This document shows positions 21,904 to 30,392 of a stretch of DNA of 64,000 nt, in pieces; the stretch's first letter is position 1; each line of letters starts with the position of its first letter. Both the position numbers and the translations under genes were made by a program. The notes under the pieces are model-generated. The model searched no databases, had not been told where the DNA came from, and worked only from the letters and a program-made list of their open reading frames with translations. The DNA comes from Lichenibacterium ramalinae (GTDB lineage Bacteria > Pseudomonadota > Alphaproteobacteria > Rhizobiales > Beijerinckiaceae): the NCBI RefSeq assembly GCF_004137085.1, contig NZ_QYBC01000001.1, positions 424,412-488,411 on the forward strand, read 5' to 3'.

Positions 21904-22731
21904 TCAGAAGTTCGGCGTCGGCACCGCGTCGGGCAGGTCGAAGGCGGCGCCGAACCACTTGGTCTCGAGCTTGGCCAGCCGGCCGTCCGCCTTGATCTTG
22001 AGGATGGCGGCCGCGACGGCATCGTCGAGGGCGGCGTGGTCGGCGTCCTTCGAGGCGATGAAGCCGAAATAGGACTTCTGCCCGAAGGCGGGTTCCACCA
22101 CCTCGAACGTGTCGGGCCGCGTCTTGGCCACGAAGGCGATGTTGGTCAGCGAGTTGGCGACGGCGGCGATGCGCCCGGCCGCGAGGTCGGCGTAGGCCTC
22201 GTTGTAGCCCACGTATTCGCGGATGGCGACGGGCTGGGGCAGCGTCTTGGCGAAGGCCTGGAGCTGGGCGAGCTGCGAAGTGGCCTTGCCGGCGCCGGCC
22301 GCCTTGCCGGCGATGTCGGCGGGCTTGGTCACGGACGCGTCGCCCTTGCGCTTCAGGATGGCATTGGTGGCGTCGCCGACCGGGGGCAGGAAGCGATAGC
22401 GCTCCATGCGGGCCTTGGTGATGGTGGCGGGCCCCGCCACGATGTCGAACTTGCCGGCGTCGAGCCCCGGCAGCACGCCCTCCCAGGGCAGCGCCACCCA
22501 TTCGATCTTGACGCCCATCTCCTTGCCGATCTCCTCGAACAGGTCGACGTTGAGCCCGACGTGCTGGCCGGCGTCGATGAAGTCGAAGGGCGCGAAGGCC
22601 GTCTCGGTGCCGACCTTGAGGGTTCCGGCGGCCTTGACCTTGGCGAGCACGTCCTCGGCCTGGGCGGCGTCGGCCATTCCCCAGGCGAGCCCGAGCCCGA
22701 GCAGGGCCTTCAGCACCAATCGCTTCGTCAT
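21904..22731 (-). CDS. Amino-acid ABC substrate-binding protein, family 3
   Basis: 275 residues. Signal peptide MTKRLVLKALLGLGLAWGMA with cleavage likely after AQA (~24). Mature motifs: GTLKVGTETAFAPFDFID, GLNVDLFEEIGKEMG and FDIVAGPATITKARMERYRF. First gene of the operon SBP-permease-permease-ATPase-CitE. It is divergent from the flavin monooxygenase gene over 122 bp, so the two are likely co-regulated. Confidence 0.93.
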   Translation of the reverse strand: MTKRLVLKALLGLGLAWGMADAAQAEDVLAKVKAAGTLKVGTETAFAPFDFIDAGQHVGLNVDLFEEIGKEMGVKIEWVALPWEGVLPGLDAGKFDIVAGPATITKARMERYRFLPPVGDATNAILKRKGDASVTKPADIAGKAAGAGKATSQLAQLQAFAKTLPQPVAIREYVGYNEAYADLAAGRIAAVANSLTNIAFVAKTRPDTFEVVEPAFGQKSYFGFIASKDADHAALDDAVAAAILKIKADGRLAKLETKWFGAAFDLPDAVPTPNF

Positions 22732-22853
22732 CGCTGTCTCTCGCCCTCTGTGCGGCCGAATCCGCCCGGAGCTTAGCAATATCCGCGCCGTCGTCGAGAC
22801 CGCCCGACCCGTGCTAATCGAGGATTTCCGCAGGATCCCACCCGGAGACCAAG

Positions 22854-24191
22854 ATGCCCCGCCCGGACCAGATGAAGCTCGGCACCTTCGTCTACACCTA
22901 CGGGTTCCATCCGGCGAGCTGGATGCACCCGGGCAGCGAGGCCGGGGCGGCGAACAGCTTCGCCCATTTCCTGAACATCGCCCGGCTGTCCGAGGCCGCC
23001 GCCTTCGACTTCATGTTCATGGCGGATTCCCCGGCCGCCGCCGTCGGCGACCCCGAGGCCCTGGCGCGCCAGCCCAACAAGATGAACCGCTTCGAGCCGC
23101 TGACGCTGATCTCGGCGCTGGCCGTGGCGACGGAGCGGCTCGGCCTCGTGGCCACGGCCTCGACGAGCTATTACGAGCCCTACAACCTCGCCCGCATCTT
23201 CGCCTCGATCGACCACCTGAGCGGCGGGCGCGCCTGCTGGAACGTCGTCACCTCCGACCACGACGAGACCGGCTACAACTTCAACCGCCGCGGCCTCGAC
23301 CCCCATGCCGAGCGCTATGCGCGAGCCCGCGAGTTCGTGGAGGTCGCCTTCGGCCTGTGGGACAGTTTCGAGGACGACGCTCTGCTGCTCGACCGCGCGG
23401 GCGGCCGCCACCACGATCCGGCGAAGCTCCACCGCCTCGACCACGTCGGCGAGCACTTCCAGGTGCGGGGGCCGCTGAACATCGCCCGCTCGCCGCAGGG
23501 CCGTCCCGTCATCGCGCAGGCCGGCGGTTCCGAGGCCGGCATCGCGCTGGCGGCCGAAACCGCCGAGATCGTCTTCGGCCTCGCCTCCGACATCGCCCGC
23601 AGCCGCGCCTTCTACGCGACGCTGAAGGGCCGCATGGCGGAATTCGGCCGCCACCCCGACGCCCTGAAGGTGATGCCGGGCGTGGTGGTGAACGTCGGCG
23701 CCACCCGCGCCGAAGCCCGGGCGCAGGTGGACTTCATGCTGGAGCGGCTCCACCCGGACGTCGGCCGGCTGATGCTGTCGGAATTCCTCGAGGCGGACCT
23801 GCGGGGCGTGCCGCTCGACGCGCCCTTCCCCGCCGACCGCCTGCCCGCCGCCCCCAAGGGCTCGCGTGCGCTCTTCGAGGAGCTGACGGCCTTCGTCCGC
23901 CAGGGCCACACCGTGGGCGAACTGATCCGCCTCTATGCCGAGAAGCACACCGGTAACGGCATCACGGGGACGCCGGCCGACATCGCGGACTTCATGGAGG
24001 AATGGTTCGAGACGCGGGCCGCCGACGGCTTCATCCTGATGCTGCCGACCCTGCCGGCCTCCTTGCAAGACTTCACCGCCCTCGTGGTGCCGGAGCTGCG
24101 CCGCCGCGGCCTGTTCCGCGACGCCTACGAGGGCCCGACGCTCCGCGACAACCTCGGGGTCCCGCGCCCGCGCACGCGCTGGGCGGGGTGA
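22854..24191 (+). CDS. FMN-dependent monooxygenase, NtaA/SnaA/DszA family
   Basis: 445 residues, bacterial-luciferase-like TIM barrel. Motifs MKLGTFVYTYGFHPASW, NKMNRFEPLTLISALA, LARIFASIDHLSGGRACWNVVTS and GRPVIAQAGGSEAGIALAAE are family hallmarks. Enzymes of this group use reduced flavin from a partner reductase to oxidise NTA, EDTA, alkanesulfonates or thiophenes. No flavin reductase gene is adjacent. The neighbouring sulfatase, sulfonate-type importer and amino-acid importer make an organosulfur or aminocarboxylate substrate plausible. Confidence 0.9.
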   Translation: MPRPDQMKLGTFVYTYGFHPASWMHPGSEAGAANSFAHFLNIARLSEAAAFDFMFMADSPAAAVGDPEALARQPNKMNRFEPLTLISALAVATERLGLVATASTSYYEPYNLARIFASIDHLSGGRACWNVVTSDHDETGYNFNRRGLDPHAERYARAREFVEVAFGLWDSFEDDALLLDRAGGRHHDPAKLHRLDHVGEHFQVRGPLNIARSPQGRPVIAQAGGSEAGIALAAETAEIVFGLASDIARSRAFYATLKGRMAEFGRHPDALKVMPGVVVNVGATRAEARAQVDFMLERLHPDVGRLMLSEFLEADLRGVPLDAPFPADRLPAAPKGSRALFEELTAFVRQGHTVGELIRLYAEKHTGNGITGTPADIADFMEEWFETRAADGFILMLPTLPASLQDFTALVVPELRRRGLFRDAYEGPTLRDNLGVPRPRTRWAG

Positions 24192-24255
24192 TGTGGAAGG
24201 ATTGGATGAAGCCCGTCGTTCATGGCGAGTGCCCGTCGGCCGTCAGGGCGAAGCC

Positions 24256-25539
24256 TCACGTAGCCGTGACTTCTGCCTCCTCCTCGTCGCCCTGGTCCTC
24301 GAAGCGGGTTCGTTCGACGACCATGCGAACGACATAGTCCGACACGCCGAAGTGTTCTGCGACTTCCGATTGCCGGTCCGTGCTGTCGTCGGTGGCCGTT
24401 TCGGCATCGATGACGACACTCGGGCACAGCAGCTCGGCAGCGAAGGCTCGCTGCGCCCTCTGTCGATACGTGTAGGCATGCGTCGCCGGAGAAAGCTTGC
24501 CGTCACCGAACATGAGGCGGTCGCCGAGGATCCGTGCGAGGTTGAACCGCCTGTTCACCCGGATGGGCGACCTGAGCACGACGGTCTCGGTGGCTTCGGT
24601 CTCGCGCAGGCTGAACGAAAAGGGTGGCGTGCCCTGCTTCGTCGACAACACACGATCGTCCGCGCCGGCGAAGGCGGCGAGGTGGCGGTCGGCGACCGGC
24701 GCTCGATCACACCCCGCCACGTCGCGCACCTTGCGGGCGACATCGCGACCGACTTTCCAGGCCGCGAGGCCGGGCTGCGGTCGAAGGGCGTCGGCTCCGA
24801 TCCTGATCATGTCGTGGCGATGCAGGGGAGACCCGATGGCGCGCGCTTGGCTTTCCATGTCCGTCAGCGACGCGACCGTGCCTCCCGCAGCAATCTCCTC
24901 GACGATCGGACGGCCGAGGGTCGACAGGTCGCCCTCCAGTGTTGCTAGCAGCTCCTCGTCAGCTTCGTCGGGCTCGGCTCCCAACAGAGCTTCCAGCTTG
25001 CGGCGCTCGTGAAGCTCAGGGTCGCCGCGTTCCCTCACGACGTCTCGCCAGAGCCGGTCCAGGTTGGTTTCACCCACCGATGCACGTCTCAGTCGGGCGA
25101 TCACCTCCGGGATGAAGGCGTCGAGCGCACGCTCGACGTCATGAGCCGGTACGATGACGGCGCGACTCGCCGTGTACCGGAAGGGCTCGGCATCGGCGCG
25201 GGACGCACGGCATTGCAGGACGGTTCGCAGTCCATCAGTGCTGATCTCGATCTGCGGCCACAGGTATCCCTCGCCGATCGTCGCCATGCGGTGGGCGAAT
25301 GCCCAGGCCTCGCCGCCCCTGCGCGGCTCCCATCGCAGGCGCCACCAGTTCCATGCGAACCATTGCGCCGCGTGGTAGGCCGGGACGAGAGGGCCCGACT
25401 GCAGGCTGTGAACGAAGGTGTCGACGCCCTCGGTCAAGGACACCACACCAGCGTCGATCGAAAATCGCCCGAAGGTCGCGCGCTCTTCCGGTGAGCCCTC
25501 GTCGAGGACGTGCGGCGCGACATCGATCGTCAGCGGCAT
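24256..25539 (-). CDS. ImmA/IrrE-like protein with destroyed metal site
   Basis: 427 residues from ATG 25539 (ATGs at 25551 and 25572 also possible). The N-terminal ~130 residues contain WFAWNWWRLRWEP, unlike any enzyme I know. The C-terminal part is laid out like an ImmA/IrrE metallopeptidase: RRFNLARILGDRL where active members have RRF-LAHELGHLL, then RAFAAELLCPS and EVAEHFGVSDYVVRMVV. The zinc site HExxH is therefore R-I-L-G-D (24520-24534), so it should not bind metal or cleave. An acidic EDQGDEEEAE tail ends the protein. Start overlaps the upstream partner gene's stop. GC content is visibly lower than flanking genes, suggesting transfer. Confidence 0.72.
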   Translation of the reverse strand: MPLTIDVAPHVLDEGSPEERATFGRFSIDAGVVSLTEGVDTFVHSLQSGPLVPAYHAAQWFAWNWWRLRWEPRRGGEAWAFAHRMATIGEGYLWPQIEISTDGLRTVLQCRASRADAEPFRYTASRAVIVPAHDVERALDAFIPEVIARLRRASVGETNLDRLWRDVVRERGDPELHERRKLEALLGAEPDEADEELLATLEGDLSTLGRPIVEEIAAGGTVASLTDMESQARAIGSPLHRHDMIRIGADALRPQPGLAAWKVGRDVARKVRDVAGCDRAPVADRHLAAFAGADDRVLSTKQGTPPFSFSLRETEATETVVLRSPIRVNRRFNLARILGDRLMFGDGKLSPATHAYTYRQRAQRAFAAELLCPSVVIDAETATDDSTDRQSEVAEHFGVSDYVVRMVVERTRFEDQGDEEEAEVTAT

Positions 25540-25964
25540 CGCTGCATCCATTCTTTCAGCACGTAGCGACACATGTCGCGTTCGTCCGGCCCGATACGGT
25601 AGCCGTGATAGCGGGTCTCACGTTCGGGCCGGGTCTTGGCCTCATAGACTTCCCCGGCAGCATCGACGCACCAGACGTATTTCGGCACCTGCCCGGGCCC
25701 GAAGGCGCTGACCATACCGCGCATGATGCCCTGGCGAAACAGGTCCTGCGCTTCCCCGAGCAGCACGGACCGGAAGGCATCGCAGGGCGACTTGGTCGGC
25801 CGTGGGTTCTGGGGCGGCTGGAAACCGTAGTCTCCAGGGTGGAGCTTGTGCGTGGCGGATCCGACGTAGGTCACCCTCCTGCTCAGTGCATGTCGCGCCC
25901 TCTCGTCCATCATCGTCGCCGCCGCGATCCGTCGGTCGGGCCGGTTGCCTTCGCGTCTGCTCAT
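25530..25964 (-). CDS. Small conserved partner of the IrrE-like protein
   Basis: 144 residues from ATG 25964; GTG 26000 and ATG 25913 are alternatives, none with a good ribosome site. Conserved-looking blocks: RVTYVGSATHKLHPGDYG, RPTKSPCDA, an LFRQGIMRGMVS helix, PKYVWCVDAAGEVYEAK and ETRYHGYRI. The pattern (short basic head, compact alpha/beta body ending in a YHGY motif) is one I associate with unnamed proteins accompanying ImmA/IrrE-like genes. It overlaps the downstream gene by 10 bp, so the two are translationally coupled. Function unknown. Confidence 0.62.
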   Translation of the reverse strand: MSRREGNRPDRRIAAATMMDERARHALSRRVTYVGSATHKLHPGDYGFQPPQNPRPTKSPCDAFRSVLLGEAQDLFRQGIMRGMVSAFGPGQVPKYVWCVDAAGEVYEAKTRPERETRYHGYRIGPDERDMCRYVLKEWMQRCR

Positions 25965-26120
25965 GGATGTCGACGAGCCCCACATGGCGGAGTGGGCCAC
26001 CTACTATCACGAGTGGCATTCGACCGTCGCTGCCGTCATCGCTCGACGATGGTCCTGGAGGGCCGACCCTCGCGGTGGGACGGGGCGGCACGGATCCACG
26101 TCGACCGACCGGGCAGGCCC

Positions 26121-26963
26121 CTACCCCTTCACGGCGCCGGCCGTGAGGCCCTGGACGAGGTAGCGCTGGATGACGAAGAACAGGGCGCAGACGGGGATCA
26201 ACGCCAGCACGCCCGCCGCCATCATCTGCCCGAAATCCACCGAGAACTTCGACACGAAGGCCAGCAGCCCGACCGGAAAGGTGCTGGCCGCCGCGGACGA
26301 GTTCAGCATCAGGGCGAAGAGCAGTTCGCTCCAGGCGGCCGTGAAGACGAAGCCGAGCGTCGCGGCGAGGCCCGGCAGCGTCAGCGGCAGCACGACGAGG
26401 CGCAGCGCCTGGAAGCGCTTGGCGCCGTCGATCATGGCGGCCTCCTCGAGGTCCCGCGGGATGCCGTCGAAGAAGGACTGCATCAGGAAGGTCGCGAAGG
26501 GCACGTTGAAGGCCGTGTAGACCACGACGAGGCCCGTCAGGCTGTCGGTGAGGCCGAGCGGCGACAGCAGGCGGAAGATCGGCGCCACGATCATCACCAG
26601 CGGGAACATCTGGCTGACCAGCATGAGGCCCACGATGGCGGCCCGGCCCCGGAAGGCGAAGCGCGAGAAGCCGTAGCCGGCGCCCGACGCCACCAGCGTC
26701 GACAGCAGCGCGGTGGAGCTCGACACGATGGCGCTGTTGCGGAAGAACAGCGGGAACTCCGTGTGGGCGATCACCGAGGCGTAATGGTCGAAGGTGATGC
26801 GCGAGGGCCAGAGCCGCACGCCCTCCGAATACAGGAGGTCGTTGGGCGTCACCGACACCTTCAGCAGCCAGAACAGCGGGAACAGGGCGAAGACCAGGAA
26901 GCAGGCGAGCAGCCCGGCATGCAGGACCCTGAACAGCCGGCGGCGGAGGACGTGCGCCCGCAT
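26121..26963 (-). CDS. Sugar-type ABC permease (MalG-like)
   Basis: 280 residues, six helices. EAA loop EEAAMIDGAKRFQALRLVVLPL and the first-helix/periplasmic segment FPLFWLLKVSVTPNDLL are typical of the MalG/UgpE class. Second permease of the operon, 1 bp after the MalF-like gene stop. No ATP-binding gene follows, so the importer must borrow a shared ATPase encoded elsewhere. Confidence 0.93.
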   Translation of the reverse strand: MRAHVLRRRLFRVLHAGLLACFLVFALFPLFWLLKVSVTPNDLLYSEGVRLWPSRITFDHYASVIAHTEFPLFFRNSAIVSSSTALLSTLVASGAGYGFSRFAFRGRAAIVGLMLVSQMFPLVMIVAPIFRLLSPLGLTDSLTGLVVVYTAFNVPFATFLMQSFFDGIPRDLEEAAMIDGAKRFQALRLVVLPLTLPGLAATLGFVFTAAWSELLFALMLNSSAAASTFPVGLLAFVSKFSVDFGQMMAAGVLALIPVCALFFVIQRYLVQGLTAGAVKG

Positions 26964-26964
26964 G

Positions 26965-27897
26965 TCAGCGCCTCGCCAGGAACGTCTGGCGCAGCGTCAC
27001 CAGCACGGCGGCATAGGCCAGCAGCAGGACCAGCAGCACGGCCGCCACGGCGGACGCATAGCCGAAGTCGAGCCGCTGGAAGGCCTGGGTGAAGATGTAG
27101 CTCGACAGGATCTGGGTGGAATCGGCCGGCCCGCCCCGCGTCATGACGACGATGAGGTCGGCGAAATTGGCGATCCACACGGTGCGCAGCATGATCGTGA
27201 TGGCGATGGTGGGGGCGAGGAAGGGCAGCGTGATGGCGCGGAAGCGCCGCACCGCGCCCGCCCCGTCCATGGCGGCGGCCTCGTAGAGGTCGGGCGGGAT
27301 CGATTGCAGCGCCGCCAGCAGCGTGATGGCGAAGAAGGGCACGCCCCACCAGACGTTGGCGGCGATCGGCCCCCAGATGGCGTGGTCGGGCGAGGACAGA
27401 AGGTTATCGGGCGTCGTCATCAGGCCGAGCGCCACGAACCAGTGCGGCAGCGGCCCCACCACGGGGTTGAACAGCCAGGCCCAGTCGAGCCCCGACAGGA
27501 AGGACGGCACCGCCCAGGGCAGGAAGACCAGGGCCTGGACGAGGCCGCGCCCCCGGAAGGGCACGTCGAGCAGCAGCGCCAGCACGAGGCCGAGCCCGAA
27601 CTGCAGCACCACCGACGAGACCGTCCAGGTCACGGTGTTGCCGAGCGCGTTCCAGAAGGCGGCGTCGGCGGCGAGGGTGCGGAAGTTGTCGAGCCCGACG
27701 AAGCCGCCGCTGTCGGGATCGAGCAGCACGAGGTCGCGGAACGCGTAGGAGAGCCCCACCGCCAGCGGCACCAGCATGATGAGGGCGATGAGGAACACCG
27801 ACGGCACGGTGTAGAGGTAGGGCTCCAGCACCAGGGCGAGCCGGCGCCTGGCCGAGCGCCGGGGAGCCGCCCCGGCAGCCGTCGCGGCGGCCGTCAC
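26965..27897 (-). CDS. Sugar-type ABC permease (MalF-like)
   Basis: 310 residues: Ala/Arg-rich cytosolic head, six helices, EAA loop YEAAAMDGAGAVRRFRAITLPFL. Partner of the downstream MalG-like permease, following the binding-protein gene by 31 bp. Confidence 0.93.
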   Translation of the reverse strand: MTAAATAAGAAPRRSARRRLALVLEPYLYTVPSVFLIALIMLVPLAVGLSYAFRDLVLLDPDSGGFVGLDNFRTLAADAAFWNALGNTVTWTVSSVVLQFGLGLVLALLLDVPFRGRGLVQALVFLPWAVPSFLSGLDWAWLFNPVVGPLPHWFVALGLMTTPDNLLSSPDHAIWGPIAANVWWGVPFFAITLLAALQSIPPDLYEAAAMDGAGAVRRFRAITLPFLAPTIAITIMLRTVWIANFADLIVVMTRGGPADSTQILSSYIFTQAFQRLDFGYASAVAAVLLVLLLAYAAVLVTLRQTFLARR

Positions 27898-27928
27898 GCG
27901 GCGACCGAACGCGAGACCGCCGCGCGCC

Positions 27929-29194
27929 TCATGGCTTCGCGGCCGCCTTCTGCTTGTCCCGGGTCAGCACGGCGGCCCATTGCCGGTTCATGGCCTCGGG
28001 CGTGATCTGGCCGAGGAGCGCCTGCTGGCTCGACTTCACGGCGATGGAATCGGCGAAGTATCCGAAGCCCGGCAGGTAGGTCGGCATGATCAGCGGCACG
28101 ACGTCCTTGTCGGCCAGCTCGTCGAACCAGCCCTTGAACTGTTCGCCCTTGTAGAACGGGTCCTGCTCGGCGGCCTTGTAGATCGGCAGGGCGCCGGTGC
28201 GCTGGTTCCAGGCGATGTTGCCGGCGGGGCCGTCGAGCGTGGCGATCAGCTCCCAGTCGAGGTCCTTGTGCTGGCTCGCCTTGAACATCGACCAGCCCGC
28301 GTAGCCGAGCGTCGGATAGGCGCGGCCCGAGGGACCCTTCGGCATGGTGGCGACGCCGAACTCGTCAGGCTTCATGCGCTGCGCGATGGCGATCAGCGCG
28401 TCCGGGTCCTGGTCCAGCATGGCGCAGGTTCCGGAATAGAAGCCCGCCACGATCTCGTTGAAGCCCCAGTTGACGCTGTCCTTCGGGGCGCCGCCGCTCT
28501 TGTAGAGGTCGACCAGGAACTGCGATCCCTTGATCCAGTCGGGATCGGCCAGCGTCGAGCTGTTGTCGGGCTTGAAGAACTCGGCCGAGCCCGCCATGGT
28601 GGCGCCGAACATCATCCAGCCGTTGAGCCCGCCGGGGCCGCCGCGCAGGCAATAGCCGGCCTTGCCGGGCAGGGCCGACACCTTCTTGGCGGCGGCGGCG
28701 AAGTCTTCCAGCGTCTTCGGCGGCGCGTCGATGCCGGCCTGCTTGAACAGCACCTTGTTGTAGAACAGGGCGCGCAGGTAGAAGCCGTAGGGCAGCATGT
28801 AGGCGGTCTTGTCGACGTAGCGGCCGAGTTGCAGCGTGCGCTCGTTCAGCCCCGCCGTCCCGTCCCACTTGGCGAGGTAGGGCTCGAGGCTTTCGAGCCG
28901 CCCGCTGCCGGCGTAGAGCGACAGCCAGCGATCCGGCATCTCTACGACGTCGGGCACGTCGCCGGCCGACACCATGGTGGCGAACTTCTCGAAGGCCGAG
29001 CCCCAGGCCAGCGAGGTGATCTCCACGTGGACGCCCGGGTGGCTCTTCTCGAAGCCCGCCACGATGGTCTTCAACGTGTCGGTGCGCTCGGGGCTGGTGA
29101 TGACCTCGACGAGCTTCAGCGTCGTGTCGGCCCGCGCCTCGGCGCCGAAGAGGAGAAGGCCGGCGGTGGCGCTCAGGAGCAGGCGTTTCAGCAT
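27929..29194 (-). CDS. Extracellular solute-binding protein, family 1
   Basis: 421 residues. Signal peptide MLKRLLLSATAGLLLFGAEARA. Mature part: TIVAGFEKSHPGVHVEI, VPDVVEMPDRWLSLYA, MLPYGFYLRALFYNKVLFKQAG and GYAGWSMFKASQHKD, the pattern of sugar/glycerol-phosphate binding proteins. ATG 29194 is preceded by GGAGGG. Follows the PLP-enzyme gene by 25 bp. The ligand cannot be read from the sequence. Confidence 0.92.
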   Translation of the reverse strand: MLKRLLLSATAGLLLFGAEARADTTLKLVEVITSPERTDTLKTIVAGFEKSHPGVHVEITSLAWGSAFEKFATMVSAGDVPDVVEMPDRWLSLYAGSGRLESLEPYLAKWDGTAGLNERTLQLGRYVDKTAYMLPYGFYLRALFYNKVLFKQAGIDAPPKTLEDFAAAAKKVSALPGKAGYCLRGGPGGLNGWMMFGATMAGSAEFFKPDNSSTLADPDWIKGSQFLVDLYKSGGAPKDSVNWGFNEIVAGFYSGTCAMLDQDPDALIAIAQRMKPDEFGVATMPKGPSGRAYPTLGYAGWSMFKASQHKDLDWELIATLDGPAGNIAWNQRTGALPIYKAAEQDPFYKGEQFKGWFDELADKDVVPLIMPTYLPGFGYFADSIAVKSSQQALLGQITPEAMNRQWAAVLTRDKQKAAAKP

Positions 29195-29219
29195 TGTCGG
29201 GGTCCCTCCGGTCTGTCCG

Positions 29220-30392
29220 TCATGGTGTCGTGGCGGCTTGCAGCGCCCCGGCGAGGTCCGCCCACAGCGCCTCGGTGCCTTCGAGCCCGACATGCAGCCG
29301 GACCATGCGGTCGGGCACGCCGAAATCGACGGCCGAGTTCGGGCCCGCCGCCTGCACGCGCGTCACCAGCGCCGGGACGACGAGGCTCTCGTGCCCGCCC
29401 CAGCTCACGCCGAGCTTGAACAGCCTCAGCGCATCGCAGAAGGCCGGGATGTCGACGCTCTCGTCGAAGACGAAGGAGAACAGCCCGCTGGTGCCGTGCA
29501 GACCGGGCGGCAGCGCCCCGGCGAGGGCCGGGTGGCACACGGCCGTGACGCCGGGCGCCTCGACGAGGCGCCGCGCCACGGTGAGGGCCGCGGCCTCGTG
29601 CTGGCGCAGGCGCGCCGGCAGGGTGCGCAGGCCCCGGAGCAGCAGCCAGGCCTCGAGGGGGGCGAGCTTGGCCCCGATATAGGGGCAGATGGTGCGGCGG
29701 ATGTGGGACACGAGCTCGGACCGCCCCGCCACCACGCCCGCCACCACGTCCGAATGACCGCCGATGTATTTCGAGGCCGAATGCAGCACGAGGTCGACGC
29801 CGAGCGACAGGGGCCGCTGGAAGACCGGCGTCGCCCAGGAATTGTCGATGAGGCTCAGGACGCCGTGGCGCTTCGCCAGCGCCGCCAGCGCCCCGACGTC
29901 GTGGGCCTCCATGGTCCAGCTCGTGGGGCTCTCGAGGTAGAGGAGCCGCGCGCCCGGCAACGCCGCCGCGACGGCGGCGAGGTCGCCCCCGTCGACGTAG
30001 TCGACGGCGACGCCGAGCCGCTTCAGCAGGGTCTCGAACAGCCGGTAGGCGTCGGGATAGACGTGGCGGACGCACAGAATGCGGTCTCCCGGCGACACGA
30101 AGGCGAGCACGCTGCCGGAGATCGCCGCCATGCCGCTCGGGAAGCCGATGGCCTCCTCGGCGCCTTCCAGCGCCGCCATCTTGGCCTCGAACAGCGACAC
30201 GGTGGGGTTGGTGGTGCGCGAATACACGTCGCGGCTCCGCCGCCCCGCGTAGGTTTCCACCATGTCGGACACGGTGGCAAAGGTGAAGAGCGACGTCTGC
30301 ACGATGGGCGGCACCACGGCTTCGAAGGCGTGGGGCCCGTCGTGAGCGACGATGCGCTCGGCTTCGGCGAAACGGTCGGGGAGCTGGATCAT
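29220..30392 (-). CDS. Cys/Met-metabolism PLP enzyme (cystathionine gamma-synthase/lyase-like)
   Basis: 390 residues. YSRTTNPTVSLFEAKMAALEGAE, GFPSGMAAI, LIDNSWATPVFQRPLSLG and SASKYIGGHSD (PLP lysine K208) define the fold-type I trans-sulfuration family. Members act on cystathionine, homocysteine, O-acyl-homoserine or methionine; this one is too generic to assign. Its ATG overlaps the stop of a FadR-type regulator (ATGA), and it precedes ABC importer genes, an arrangement suggesting catabolism of an imported sulfur or amino compound. Confidence 0.88.
   Translation of the reverse strand: MIQLPDRFAEAERIVAHDGPHAFEAVVPPIVQTSLFTFATVSDMVETYAGRRSRDVYSRTTNPTVSLFEAKMAALEGAEEAIGFPSGMAAISGSVLAFVSPGDRILCVRHVYPDAYRLFETLLKRLGVAVDYVDGGDLAAVAAALPGARLLYLESPTSWTMEAHDVGALAALAKRHGVLSLIDNSWATPVFQRPLSLGVDLVLHSASKYIGGHSDVVAGVVAGRSELVSHIRRTICPYIGAKLAPLEAWLLLRGLRTLPARLRQHEAAALTVARRLVEAPGVTAVCHPALAGALPPGLHGTSGLFSFVFDESVDIPAFCDALRLFKLGVSWGGHESLVVPALVTRVQAAGPNSAVDFGVPDRMVRLHVGLEGTEALWADLAGALQAATTP

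Noticed and set aside
26121..27897. Hidden ATP-binding gene for the sugar-type importer
   Set aside because: No Walker A or LSGGQ motif in any frame around 25.5-31 kb.
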